This document shows, piece after piece, positions 16,898 through 25,214 of a DNA stretch of 38,826 nucleotides. This stretch comes from Acidimicrobiales bacterium (lineage in GTDB: Bacteria > Actinomycetota > Acidimicrobiia > Acidimicrobiales > SZUA-35), in contig JAHDFH010000010.1 of the NCBI GenBank assembly GCA_020628305.1, positions 10,362 to 49,187 on the forward strand. The letters are read 5' to 3'. The translations under genes were made by a program, and so were the position numbers. The notes beneath the pieces were generated by a model. The model was not told the origin of the DNA, ran no database searches, and worked only from the letters and a program-made list of their open reading frames with translations. How positions within the stretch are numbered: the first letter of the stretch is position 1; the number at the start of each line of letters is the position of its first letter.

Positions 16898-17602
16898 GTG
16901 GATACGATTCTGGCTCCGGCCAAGCTCACCCTGTCTCTTAAAATTACTGGTGTCAGACCTGACGGTTTTCACCTTCTAGCTGCTGAGATGGTCACGGTCG
17001 ACCTGTGTGACGAACTAACCATCAGTCCAGGCCCAAGAGTAGTTGATCTTGTTGGGCCTCACGCAAACGTAGTAGATCCCAAGAGTAACTCTATCCTCGA
17101 CGCCCTGGAGCTTGTAAATGCCACGCGCAGCGTGCGCCTCACAAAAAACATCCCGGCTCAAGCTGGGCTTGGTGGAGGGTCCGCAGATGCCGCAGCGATC
17201 TTGCGTTGGGCTGGATTTAAAGATTTACGAACCGCAGCAAAGCTTGGGGCAGATGTCCCCTTCTGTGTTGTTGGGGGACAAGCTAATGTAACGGGAATCG
17301 GTGAAATTGTTGATCCTGTGGAGCTGACACCTGCGAACTTTACGCTCTATTGCCCAAACATTGCTTGTTCAACTCCTGCGGTGTACCAGCATTGGGACAA
17401 ACTCGGAGGACCCAGCGGACAGAACGGCAACGATCTTGAGCCTGCAGTCCTAGACCTGTTTCCAGAGATGCAACAGGCCAAAGAATACCTAGGGAATCTA
17501 ACTGGACTTTCCCCAAGGTTGGCTGGCAGTGGCTCTACATGGTTCGTCGAAGGACACCATGAACAGGCAGACCTGATACTTTGCAGTAGCGTGAAGCTTT
17601 AG
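16898..17602 (+). CDS. ispE: 4-diphosphocytidyl-2-C-methyl-D-erythritol kinase, short form
   Basis: This GHMP-family kinase of the MEP isoprenoid pathway phosphorylates CDP-ME. Visible motifs are LAPAKLTLSLKITGVRPDGFH (from residue 5) with the active-site Lys9, the ATP loop PAQAGLGGGSADAAA (86-100) with catalytic Asp97, GADVPFCVVGG, and the third motif LAGSGSTWFV near the end. At 234 residues it is about 50 shorter than typical enzymes, the loss falling in the middle of the first half and in the C-terminal domain; the motifs survive. The start is a GTG with AGGCGG four bases upstream. It follows the molybdoenzyme gene in the same direction rather than ksgA, its usual partner, which is on the other strand nearby. 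Confidence 0.92.
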   Translation: MDTILAPAKLTLSLKITGVRPDGFHLLAAEMVTVDLCDELTISPGPRVVDLVGPHANVVDPKSNSILDALELVNATRSVRLTKNIPAQAGLGGGSADAAAILRWAGFKDLRTAAKLGADVPFCVVGGQANVTGIGEIVDPVELTPANFTLYCPNIACSTPAVYQHWDKLGGPSGQNGNDLEPAVLDLFPEMQQAKEYLGNLTGLSPRLAGSGSTWFVEGHHEQADLILCSSVKL

Positions 17603-17611
17603 TATCTGAAT

Positions 17612-17710
17612 TTACTTTTTGTTTCTACGCTGCACACGGGTGCGCTTAAGAAGCTTGCGGTGTTTCTTTTTGCGCATTCGTTTACGACGTTTTTTAATAA
17701 GCGATCCCAT
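17612..17710 (-). CDS. Micro-ribosomal protein bS22 (AURKAIP1/COX24 domain)
   Basis: A 32-residue, almost wholly basic protein begins [19 protein letters not shown] and ends [10 protein letters not shown]. This matches, nearly residue for residue from memory, the actinobacterial 30S protein bS22, a member of the AURKAIP1/COX24 family found near the decoding centre in mycobacterial ribosomes. The ATG is at 17710 and the TAA at 17612-17614. It is convergent with ispE, ten bases away, and divergent from tRNA-Gln. It is easily missed because of its length, and a longer spurious frame overlies it on the other strand. Confidence 0.9.
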   Translation of the reverse strand: MGSLIKKRRKRMRKKKHRKLLKRTRVQRRNKK

Positions 17711-17810
17711 GACTTTGCAAAGACTAGCCGAGCATTCAAGTTTTCCACCTAATTCATTCAATTATTTGAACCTTTCATGCGGCAGATCCGTTAGAGTATT
17801 GGGGACACCT

Positions 17811-17883
17811 TCGCGGGTAGTTCAACTGGCAGAACACCAGACTTTGAATCTGGGGGTTGGAGGTTCGAGCCCTCCCCCGCGAG
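17811..17883 (+). tRNA. tRNA-Gln (anticodon TTG)
   Basis: The 73-base cloverleaf is complete. The acceptor stem TCGCGGG pairs with CCCGCGA, the D stem is GTTC/GAAC, the anticodon stem is CCAGA/TCTGG around loop CTTTGAA (anticodon TTG at positions 34-36), and the T stem is GGAGG/CCTCC around TTCGAGC. The discriminator base is G and CCA is not encoded. It reads CAA and, by wobble, CAG. In other actinobacteria a tRNA-Gln lies close to glmU, which fits the nearby GlmU-like gene. Confidence 0.97.
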
Positions 17884-17935
17884 CTTAACCCACATAAATG
17901 CACGCTGATGAAGAGCTTGCTTGCTAGGCTTCTGA

Positions 17936-17958
17936 TGTGTCACTGAACCAGTGACACA
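17936..17958. promoter_or_regulatory. Palindromic operator candidate upstream of the MFS exporter
   Basis: A perfect inverted repeat has ten-base arms TGTGTCACTG and CAGTGACACA around AAC. It ends 21 bases before the ATG of the exporter and directly before its Shine-Dalgarno AGGAGGG. There is no T-run, so it is not a simple terminator for the tRNA. The size and symmetry suit a TetR-type repressor controlling an efflux pump, but no regulator gene is adjacent. Confidence 0.6.
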
Positions 17959-17979
17959 CACATTTCAGGAGGGAACTGA

Positions 17980-19557
17980 ATGTCTACTTCAGCAATCGCT
18001 GACAAAACCCAGCAGCGCAATATACTAATCGCTGTTTGCGCCGCTTTAATGGCCGTTATTGCTTCGGTTTCGAGCCTTAACGTTGCTCAACAACAGCTAG
18101 CCGAGGACCTGGGAGCAGACGGGGGTCAAATTCTCTGGATTATTAATGCATACACCCTCGCTTTGGCTGCACTACTACTACCAATAGGAGCCATTGGTGA
18201 CCGCTGGGGCCGCAAGCCCGTGCTACTAGCTGGTCTAGTTATCTTCATTGCAGCAAGCATTGTCGCTGCAATATCGGGAGACGTCTCGCTGACAATTGCT
18301 GCTCGTGCAGCAACCGGTCTTGGTGCTGCAATGATTATGCCGGTAACCCTCTCTGTTATAACTTCCAGCTTTCCAGAAGATCAAAAAACTCAAGCGATTG
18401 GAATCTGGACGGGTGTTGCAGGCAGCGGTGGCATCGTCGGTCTTTTCTTCTCATCTTGGATGGTTGACTCATTCGACTGGCGCTGGGCTTTCGCTATGCC
18501 AATCGCACTGGCAGCGCTCTCAATATTGTTCACTCAAATTTTCGTGCCGAACTCCAAAGAGAACTCCGAGGGTGGGTTTGACACTGGAGGGTCGGTTCTT
18601 TCTTTCCTAGCTATCGGTGGGATTGTCTTAGGAATCCATGAAGGGCCGGAGAAAGGCTGGGACGACCCACTCACGATTGCTGGTCTTGTTGTTGGTGTCG
18701 TCGCATTAGTTGCCTTCTTTTTCTGGGAGCTTCGACAAACCTCTCCTCTGCTAGATGTTCGCCTTTTCAAGAACAAGGCTCTGGCTACCTCAACCGTTAC
18801 ATTGCTATGTATCTTTGCAGTTATGTTTGCGATCTTCTTAGTTATCTTCCCCTTCTTAACAGGAGTTGTGGGCTGGACTGCTTTACGCTCGGCTGTAGGG
18901 CTTATGCCAATGGCTGTTGCCATGATGCCTACATCTGCTGTTGTTGCACCACAAATGGCAAAGAAGTTTGGATCGACAGAAACTATGATCGCAGGGATGA
19001 CGATCGCTGCAGTTGGCTTAGCCACAATGGCAATCTTTGCTTCCGTAGATGGTGGCTACATGTCAGTTCTGCCTGGGCTCATCATTATGGGCTTCGGAAC
19101 GGGTCTAACGATGACTCCTGGAACAGAAGCAATAACCGACTCTCTTCCTTTGGAAAAACAAGGCGTTGCTTCGGCTCTGAATGACACCTCTCGCGAAGTG
19201 GGTGGGGCAATCGGCGTGGCCCTCTTAGGTTCGCTACTTAATGCCGGGTATCGTTCCAACTTTGAAGACAATATTGGTGAGGTGCCTGAGGTTGTCAAGG
19301 AACGTTCGCTGGAAGGCTATCAGTCTGCTCTAACACAGTTCATGGGTGGCGAGAACCTAGAGTTTGCGGCACAAGTGCAAACCGTGGCCAACGAAGCCTT
19401 TATACAAGGCTGGACACAATCTATGTGGGCTGCGGTAGTGGTCATAGGTTCAGCCACCGCCTACCTTATCTTCGCTGGCCCAAAACGGTCAGCTGAAACT
19501 TTGGTCGACGTAACCGATTCGGCAAATGACAAAATCGAAGAAGAGAGTCAAAGCTAA
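17980..19557 (+). CDS. MFS drug exporter, DHA2/EmrB-QacA type
   Basis: The 525-residue membrane protein has about 14 hydrophobic helices, as in the drug:H+ antiporter 2 family. The MFS motif A is clear in IGAIGDRWGRKPVLLAG (about 75-91), the motif C-like antiporter signature follows in AATGLGAAMIMPVTLSV and GVAGSGGIVGLFFSSW, and WIINAYTLALAALLLPIG marks the first DHA2 helix pair. Such proteins export toxic amphiphiles with proton exchange; the substrate cannot be inferred. A strong AGGAGGG precedes the ATG, and a palindrome sits just upstream. It lies between tRNA-Gln and ksgA, interrupting the usual ksgA-ispE neighbourhood, and its stop overlaps the ksgA stop by four bases on the other strand. 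Confidence 0.93.
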   Translation: MSTSAIADKTQQRNILIAVCAALMAVIASVSSLNVAQQQLAEDLGADGGQILWIINAYTLALAALLLPIGAIGDRWGRKPVLLAGLVIFIAASIVAAISGDVSLTIAARAATGLGAAMIMPVTLSVITSSFPEDQKTQAIGIWTGVAGSGGIVGLFFSSWMVDSFDWRWAFAMPIALAALSILFTQIFVPNSKENSEGGFDTGGSVLSFLAIGGIVLGIHEGPEKGWDDPLTIAGLVVGVVALVAFFFWELRQTSPLLDVRLFKNKALATSTVTLLCIFAVMFAIFLVIFPFLTGVVGWTALRSAVGLMPMAVAMMPTSAVVAPQMAKKFGSTETMIAGMTIAAVGLATMAIFASVDGGYMSVLPGLIIMGFGTGLTMTPGTEAITDSLPLEKQGVASALNDTSREVGGAIGVALLGSLLNAGYRSNFEDNIGEVPEVVKERSLEGYQSALTQFMGGENLEFAAQVQTVANEAFIQGWTQSMWAAVVVIGSATAYLIFAGPKRSAETLVDVTDSANDKIEEESQS

Positions 19558-20399
19558 AGCGAGCTTGAAGCGAGGCGAGCTAAGGACATCCACTCTTCAA
19601 GCTCAAGCTGTTCGGGGCGCTTAGTCGTATCTACGCCAGCTTGAGTGAACGTCTCGCTAGTAATATGCCCAGCTAGTCCGCTACGGAGCATCTTGCGACG
19701 TTTCTGAAAAGCTGCCTTTACTAACGCCGTCATAGTCCTATATTCGTCAAGACCCAGTGCAGTGACGTCATGACGCTTGATCTCGACAAGTGCCGATTCA
19801 ACTTTTGGTTTTGGGAAGAACACGTCGGGCGGGACGGTAGCAGCCACCGTCACTTCGCCCCAATAGCTAGCGATTACTGAAGGGACACCAAAGGTTTTGC
19901 TCCCTGGACCAGCAGCTAGGCGAAGAGCCGGTTCTTTTTGCATCATCACAAATAGTGTGGTTATCGCAGGCTGTGTCTCAAGGAGATCTAGCACCAAAGG
20001 AGTAGCTATGTTGTACGGCAAGTTTGCTATGAGCTTGTAGGAGGAAGTTGGATCAATTACTTCTGCCCAATTGAACTGCATAACATCGGCGTTATGAATA
20101 TCTACTTTTTCAGCCAGACCAGCCGTAGTGATGTTTTCTTCGAGAAGCGCCAGAATATGTTTATCAAGCTCCACCACGCTGACCTGCGATGCAATCTCTG
20201 CCAAAGCAAGAGTTAATGACCCTAAACCTGGACCCACCTCAATCACGTGATCATCACTACCTGCCTTACTCAACCGGACAATCTTGTCGATCATTGACGG
20301 GTCGCAAAGGAAGTTCTGTCCTAACGCTCGACTTGGGGCAACTTCGTGAGAGTCCAACTGGTTTGTTATCTGGGTTCTCGTGAGACGGTTACGGGACAT
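19554..20399 (-). CDS. rsmA: 16S rRNA adenine dimethyltransferase KsgA
   Basis: The 281-residue enzyme dimethylates two adenines in helix 45 of 16S rRNA, a late 30S assembly checkpoint. It shows SRALGQNFLCDPSMIDKIV (near 23-41), the SAM-binding VIEVGPGLGSLTLAL, DVMQFNW, the catalytic NLPYNIATPLV and the C-terminal PKVESALVEI and FQKRRKMLRSGL. All are standard. It is five bases downstream of tatD and reads in the metG-tatD-ksgA order common in actinobacteria. The symbol ksgA is also used. Confidence 0.96.
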   Translation of the reverse strand: MSRNRLTRTQITNQLDSHEVAPSRALGQNFLCDPSMIDKIVRLSKAGSDDHVIEVGPGLGSLTLALAEIASQVSVVELDKHILALLEENITTAGLAEKVDIHNADVMQFNWAEVIDPTSSYKLIANLPYNIATPLVLDLLETQPAITTLFVMMQKEPALRLAAGPGSKTFGVPSVIASYWGEVTVAATVPPDVFFPKPKVESALVEIKRHDVTALGLDEYRTMTALVKAAFQKRRKMLRSGLAGHITSETFTQAGVDTTKRPEQLELEEWMSLARLASSSL

Positions 20400-20404
20400 A
20401 GGGG

Positions 20405-21151
20405 CTAGATACCAAAAAATATTTCGGCGTTCTTCGTTGTTGTAGAGGCAATGTGTTCCACAGCCACCCCTCGAAGATTCGCTATGAAAGCACCCGTAAC
20501 CGGAACGTTATGGGGAAGATTGGTTTGACCTCGCAAAGGCACTGGAGCCAAGTAAGGCGCATCAGTTTCCAACACAAAGCGGTCTTCTGGCACTACTTTT
20601 GCAGCTACAGCAACATCATTCGCAGCGGATGGAAATGTCACAATTCCTGAGAACGATAAAAAGGCTCCTAACTCGAGACACAGTTCAGCTTCTTTTACTC
20701 CCCCACTGAAACAGTGAAAGACCAGTCTTGGTGGAACGCCCTCTGAGCGTAGAATCTCGAAAGTTTCGTCCCAGGCATCGCGAGTATGGATGACAAGTGG
20801 CAGTTCTAGCTCATGGGCTAAAACAATTTGCTTGGCGAATGCTTCTCGTTGAACTGATCGATCCGAATGATCGTAGTAATAGTCAAGTCCGCATTCTCCA
20901 ACAGCCACTACACGGTCGTGATCAAGAACTTCTTTGAGCCCTCCAATACCATCCTTAGCTTCATGTGGATGCACCCCAAGCGCTGCCCACATATTTTGAT
21001 GGCCCTCAGTCAGCTCTATCGCTGATTGCCACTCGTCTTTAGCACAGCCAATGGTGACCATTTTTGCCACGCCCGCTTGTTCAGCACCAGCTGCTGCTTC
21101 GGCAATGTCAACTTTGTCATCATCTAGATGGCAATGAGTATCTACCCACAT
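20405..21151 (-). CDS. tatD: TatD-family metal-dependent nuclease
   Basis: The 248-residue TIM-barrel hydrolase shows DTHCHLDD (4-11), the second metal motif LGVHPHEAKDG, VGECGLDYYY with the bridging Glu, LVIHTRDAWDE, FHCFSGG and the final Asp in ETDAPYLAPVPLRG. These are the full metal-ligand set of TatD 3'-5' DNA/RNA exonucleases and D-aminoacyl hydrolase relatives. Its ATG overlaps the metG stop by one base (TAATG), so translation is coupled. Role: nucleic acid turnover or repair in the cytoplasm. Confidence 0.95.
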   Translation of the reverse strand: MWVDTHCHLDDDKVDIAEAAAGAEQAGVAKMVTIGCAKDEWQSAIELTEGHQNMWAALGVHPHEAKDGIGGLKEVLDHDRVVAVGECGLDYYYDHSDRSVQREAFAKQIVLAHELELPLVIHTRDAWDETFEILRSEGVPPRLVFHCFSGGVKEAELCLELGAFLSFSGIVTFPSAANDVAVAAKVVPEDRFVLETDAPYLAPVPLRGQTNLPHNVPVTGAFIANLRGVAVEHIASTTTKNAEIFFGI

Positions 21152-22659
21152 TATGCTTGAGGCTTAATTCTCGGGAAGAGCGGCTCAATAGCTGTGAGTT
21201 GTGCTCCTCCTTGGTATTGACCCCACTTGTAGTCGAGGTCGAGCACATTATCAGTTGGTGAGCCTTCCAAGCCAATAGCTTGCCAAATCTGTGGTGCGGT
21301 GTTTACAAGAGCTGGACTTGCCAATATCGCGGCAAGCCGCAACACTTCGAGCGCTGTGCCGAGCACGGCGCTGACCTCAGCTGACCCCTCTTCCATCTTC
21401 CAAGGTTCAGACTCCCCAAGGTAGGCATTGGTTTCTCTTATTAGGTGCCAGGTCGCATCAAGTGCTACCGATGGAGCAGTTGAGTTCCAAGCTTCAGCAG
21501 CGATATTGACCGTCTTTTCAGCCAGTTCAGCAAGTGGACTATCTGCCTGAGACCCAGGAGCCACGCCATTACATTTCTTGCCCACCACAGTTATAACCCT
21601 AGACAATAGGTTGCCAAGCGTGTTTGCGAGGTCTGTATTGTAGCGCTCTACCATCTGCTCGTATGAGAAATCCGAGTCGGGACCAAATGAAACGTCCCTT
21701 AGGAAGTGGTAGCGGAAACCATCAATTCCAAACTCACCAATCAGATCTTCGGGGTGGATCTGGGTTAGCCCGCTCTTGGACAGTTTCTTGCCACCAAGCA
21801 ATAGGAAACCGTGCACATCAACATGTTTAGGTGGCTCTAACCCCGCTGCCATAAGCATTGCTGGCCAGTAGACGCAATGGAACCTCAGAATGTCTTTACC
21901 AATAAGGTGATGACTGTTAGCCCACCAGTCAGCAAACTCAGGTGAGTCCTGCCCATACCCAATTGCAGTCACATAGTTAATTAGTGCGTCGTACCAAACG
22001 TAAAAGACATGGTCTTCATCCCAAGGCACTTGGACACCCCAGTCAATAGATGTTCTCGTTATTGAAACATCATCTAAACCTAGTTCAACAATTCCAAGTG
22101 CTTCACTTGCTTTGCCTGCTGGGCGAATAGCGCCAGAGTTAATCCATTCCCGCAATCGATCTTCAAAGGCAGAAAGTTTAAAGAAGTAGTTGTCCTCCTC
22201 GAGCCATTCGACAGGGCGCTCGTGAATTGGACAGTTGCCTTCAACTAAATCTGCGTCAGTGTAGTAGGCTTCGCAGCCCACACAGTAGTTGCCGGCGTAA
22301 GAGCCTTTTTCGATATAGCCGTTCTCTTTAATCTTGGAAAGAAGCTTGCCCACGGCTTCGTGGTGACGTGGTTCTGTCGTTCTGATGAACTGGTCAGGTT
22401 CAATAGACAACGCTGTCCAAGTCTGTGAGAACCGCTTGGAGGTATTGTCTGCTTGCTGTTGCGGAGTCAGGCCATTCTCTTCAGCCGATCTCTGAACTTT
22501 AAGGCCGTGCTCATCAGTTCCAGTAAGGAACATCACCTCATCACCGACCAGACGGTGCCAACGAGCAAGCGCATCAGCTGTAGTGGTGGTATAGCTGTGG
22601 CCGATGTGCGGAACGTCATTGACGTAGTAAATCGGTGTTGTGACGTAGAATTTTGCCAT
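21151..22659 (-). CDS. metG: Methionyl-tRNA synthetase
   Basis: This 502-residue class I synthetase charges tRNA-Met. The HIGH motif is HIGH at residues 18-21. The zinc knuckle carries C126, C129, C143 and then His146 instead of a fourth Cys, a variation in the metal-binding insert. The second signature is KLSKS (291-295). LTGTDEHG and WYDALINYVT are present. There is no C-terminal tRNA-binding extension, so it is the short form. It is 13 bases from rmuC upstream and coupled to tatD downstream. Confidence 0.97.
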   Translation of the reverse strand: MAKFYVTTPIYYVNDVPHIGHSYTTTTADALARWHRLVGDEVMFLTGTDEHGLKVQRSAEENGLTPQQQADNTSKRFSQTWTALSIEPDQFIRTTEPRHHEAVGKLLSKIKENGYIEKGSYAGNYCVGCEAYYTDADLVEGNCPIHERPVEWLEEDNYFFKLSAFEDRLREWINSGAIRPAGKASEALGIVELGLDDVSITRTSIDWGVQVPWDEDHVFYVWYDALINYVTAIGYGQDSPEFADWWANSHHLIGKDILRFHCVYWPAMLMAAGLEPPKHVDVHGFLLLGGKKLSKSGLTQIHPEDLIGEFGIDGFRYHFLRDVSFGPDSDFSYEQMVERYNTDLANTLGNLLSRVITVVGKKCNGVAPGSQADSPLAELAEKTVNIAAEAWNSTAPSVALDATWHLIRETNAYLGESEPWKMEEGSAEVSAVLGTALEVLRLAAILASPALVNTAPQIWQAIGLEGSPTDNVLDLDYKWGQYQGGAQLTAIEPLFPRIKPQA

Positions 22660-22672
22660 GACTCAATGATAC

Positions 22673-23644
22673 TCAATCCCCTCGAGAAGATGGACTTAGC
22701 TCCTCTATCTGCTTCGAGAAATTTCGGACATGAGTCTCGGTTAGATCAAGGTATGCGCGGCGAGCGCTTTCAATGCCACGCCCCATCTTAGCGATTGGCT
22801 CAGTTAGTTTTTCCCAATCTGTTGCGAGGTTCTCCACAGCCACAAGAAGCTCATGGGTCCGTTGAGTGAAGAGAAAGTTATCGACCCCTTGCCGTATCAC
22901 TGCCAGCATTGCGAACAAACTCATAGGAGAACACAAAACCACCCGTCTTGTGAGCGCAAAGTTGATGAGGTCTGGATCTATCTGATGTATCGCTGCGTAC
23001 ACACCCTCATTGGGCACAAACAGCAGCACATGGTTCAAGGTGCGGCCGGGCTCAACATATCCACGGTCCACTAGCTCAGCAACACGGTTTCGCACATCCA
23101 CTCTGAATCGCTTTAAATATCTGTCCGATTCAGCTTCGGTGCCACTTTCGAGAGACTTGACGTAGTTGTCTATCGGAAACTTTACATCCATAGCAAGCTC
23201 TTGCTCTTTGGGTAAGACGAATACAAAATCCGGGATGTTGCCATTGGCTATACGCTTCTGACGGTGATAGTTGACTCCTTCTACAAACCCGGCAGCTCGG
23301 AGGACATCCTCGGCTAAACGCTCACCCCATTGACCCCGTTTCGTTGGTGAAGCCAGCGCTGCACTCAGACGATCTGTTGTGTTGGTGAGCCTCTGGTTGA
23401 GATCAAAGACATGATCTAGAGCTGAGTTAAATGCTGTGGTTTGTTGCGCTCTGTCGACCCGCATTCGTTCGAGTTGGGTGCTCAGCTTCTCAAGCTGATT
23501 AGAGACTGATTGGACAGCCATATCGGAGTTGTCAGTTTCTGCCACTTTGACTTCGCTTTGCCGTCTCAGACCAAGCAAAAACCAGACCAGGGCCGCAAGT
23601 AGCAACCCTGACCCAAAGTACATAACGGACTCTAAATTACCCAT
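22673..23644 (-). CDS. rmuC: RmuC-family DNA recombination protein
   Basis: This 323-residue protein begins with a membrane anchor (about residues 7-27). A coiled-coil region follows (KLSTQLERMRVDRAQQ), and then the RmuC core: GQWGERLAEDVLRAAGF (about 103-119), PDFVFVLPKEQELAMDVKFPIDNY (PD...D.K nuclease-like signature) and FVPNEGVYAAI. RmuC limits inversions at short repeats and acts in some anti-phage settings. It is shorter than E. coli RmuC but typical of actinobacterial ones. It is the gene just upstream of metG. Confidence 0.9.
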   Translation of the reverse strand: MGNLESVMYFGSGLLLAALVWFLLGLRRQSEVKVAETDNSDMAVQSVSNQLEKLSTQLERMRVDRAQQTTAFNSALDHVFDLNQRLTNTTDRLSAALASPTKRGQWGERLAEDVLRAAGFVEGVNYHRQKRIANGNIPDFVFVLPKEQELAMDVKFPIDNYVKSLESGTEAESDRYLKRFRVDVRNRVAELVDRGYVEPGRTLNHVLLFVPNEGVYAAIHQIDPDLINFALTRRVVLCSPMSLFAMLAVIRQGVDNFLFTQRTHELLVAVENLATDWEKLTEPIAKMGRGIESARRAYLDLTETHVRNFSKQIEELSPSSRGD

Positions 23645-23689
23645 ACCTAGACAATAATCTAGGGGTCCGACATTTTGCTGTTTAAATAT

Positions 23690-25078
23690 CTACAGGACGA
23701 TCAAATCAACGCGACGGTTAGCTTCCGTAGCACCAGCTTCTCCGTGTGGAACTAGCGGGTCTGAAGATCCATAACCCTTAGCAACCAACCGCTCAGACTC
23801 AATACCTTCGGCAATCAGAGCTTGGACAACTGCTTCAGCTCTAAGTTGACTAAGACGAGCATTACGCTCACCGTTATCTCTAGCTTCGCCAATGTTATTT
23901 GTATGACCCTGAACTTCTAGGCGGGCTTCAGGGCTAGCTTCCAAGAACTCCACTACAACGCCTATTGGCCGAACGCTGGAATTAAGCAACACATCTGAAT
24001 TCTCTCCAAAACGGATTGGATCGAGTCCTAGAATGTCATTCAAAGACTCACCCTGAGACTTAGTAGGAGCAGCTACCTGAGACTCGCTCTCGGTTTCGGC
24101 AATCTCGAGGCTATTGATGACCTCATCAGCTCCGCTAACATCACTTGCCAGCGACAATGCAAGATCTTTGGTTGCCTCATTGGGAACTTGACCGCTCAAC
24201 TCAATTGACCCAACGCTGACCTCAGTCACCGAAATCTCAGAATCTGCTAGGGAATCCGCAACCTCAAGAGCGGACTCTACGCGCTGCGCTAGATTCTCTT
24301 CGGTTGCATCTTCTGTCTGTTCAGATCCGCCATCCAAATCCTTAACAACCTTACCTAGGCGGTCATCATAGTCTTTAGCATCATCCGAATCTTTGTCTTT
24401 CGAATCGTCATCTTCTCCAACAGCCTGTTCGGTTTCATCGGACTCAGAAGAATCATCCCCGCCCCAAACTGTAAGTGCCACCGCAGCGAGAGCTATGAGA
24501 GCTGCAATGACCCACCAGACCCAGGAAAAGCTAGGCTCTTCAGAACCAACAACTGCAACAGGGGTAATGGCATCTTTGGTTGGATCCTCATCAGACTCAA
24601 AAGCCACGATGTCTGACTTCTCTCCGGCTAACATCGCTGCTAGTCCACCAGCGTCTAAGTCTTGACCGGAGGATTCAGCGGCGATTGCAGAAGCTACAAC
24701 TGGCATTGCAAGGTGAACGATACGCTTGACCTTTGCCTTAGAAAGCTCTGACTGTCCCGCAACATCATCAACGATCTCATTGGTTTTGCCGGGCAGGATC
24801 TTTTTAAGTAAAGAGATGCCCTTGCTTGAGTCGTTCTCTTTCACATAGTCGGGCAGATTGTCAACCAAGCTCGCATCAGCATCCTGTACTACTTCGTAGA
24901 CCACATCTCCGCCGCCTGGCTTAGCTGACTTAGTGGAAAAGCCTTCAACTAGAACTGGGACAATCTTTGCTATTGCATCCGAAACTGGAGCTGCATCTGC
25001 GGGTAGAGTTTCAGAAAACTCTTCTAGCACATCTTGACTTGTGAGCTTCTCAACTATCCCGCTTGTGAGTGATGACAT
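23690..25078 (-). CDS. DUF937-TM-BON-OmpA envelope protein (OmpATb-like)
   Basis: The 462-residue protein is modular. Residues 1-155 resemble DUF937 (ILPGKTNEIVDDVAGQS region and an alanine-rich helical end). One membrane helix lies at 185-205, then a long Asp/Ser-rich acidic stretch (208-240), a BON-like domain (about 262-330, with VSVGSIELSGQVPNEATK) and a C-terminal OmpA domain (about 355-462). In the OmpA domain the usual GHTD reads GHTNN (391-395) with a short insertion (EARDNGER), while LSQLRAEAV keeps the second ligand Arg (413). The TM-BON-OmpA plan matches mycobacterial ArfA/OmpATb (Rv0899), with an added N-terminal domain. It probably binds or anchors to peptidoglycan outside the membrane, though the lost Asp could weaken diaminopimelate binding. 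It has its own upstream region with an inverted repeat. Confidence 0.82.
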   Translation of the reverse strand: MSSLTSGIVEKLTSQDVLEEFSETLPADAAPVSDAIAKIVPVLVEGFSTKSAKPGGGDVVYEVVQDADASLVDNLPDYVKENDSSKGISLLKKILPGKTNEIVDDVAGQSELSKAKVKRIVHLAMPVVASAIAAESSGQDLDAGGLAAMLAGEKSDIVAFESDEDPTKDAITPVAVVGSEEPSFSWVWWVIAALIALAAVALTVWGGDDSSESDETEQAVGEDDDSKDKDSDDAKDYDDRLGKVVKDLDGGSEQTEDATEENLAQRVESALEVADSLADSEISVTEVSVGSIELSGQVPNEATKDLALSLASDVSGADEVINSLEIAETESESQVAAPTKSQGESLNDILGLDPIRFGENSDVLLNSSVRPIGVVVEFLEASPEARLEVQGHTNNIGEARDNGERNARLSQLRAEAVVQALIAEGIESERLVAKGYGSSDPLVPHGEAGATEANRRVDLIVL

Positions 25079-25109
25079 CTGTTTGTCGCCAACCTTTCAT
25101 GTGAACCTT

Positions 25110-25126
25110 TTGGACACCCCGTCCAA
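25110..25126. promoter_or_regulatory. Inverted repeat upstream of the OmpA-like gene
   Basis: TTGGAC and GTCCAA form a perfect six-base inverted repeat around a five-base centre, starting 32 bases before the start codon at 25078. A second complementary pair, GCCAAC (25088-25093) and GTTGGC (25128-25133), encloses it. The element could be an operator or an mRNA leader hairpin. The surrounding 25079-25214 gap separates two minus-strand genes and should hold the OmpA-like promoter. Confidence 0.4.
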
Positions 25127-25214
25127 TGTTGGCCGCCGTAGACCACTACTTACGATAGCCGACATTCACTAAAAGTTCTCCAAAACTGAACTGAGTTGAG
25201 TCAAATATCCCTTG

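Noticed and set aside
17619-17888. Plus-strand 89-residue open frame spanning bS22 and tRNA-Gln
   Set aside because: It runs antisense through bS22 and ends inside the tRNA, has a low-complexity Arg-rich translation, and no ribosome-binding site.
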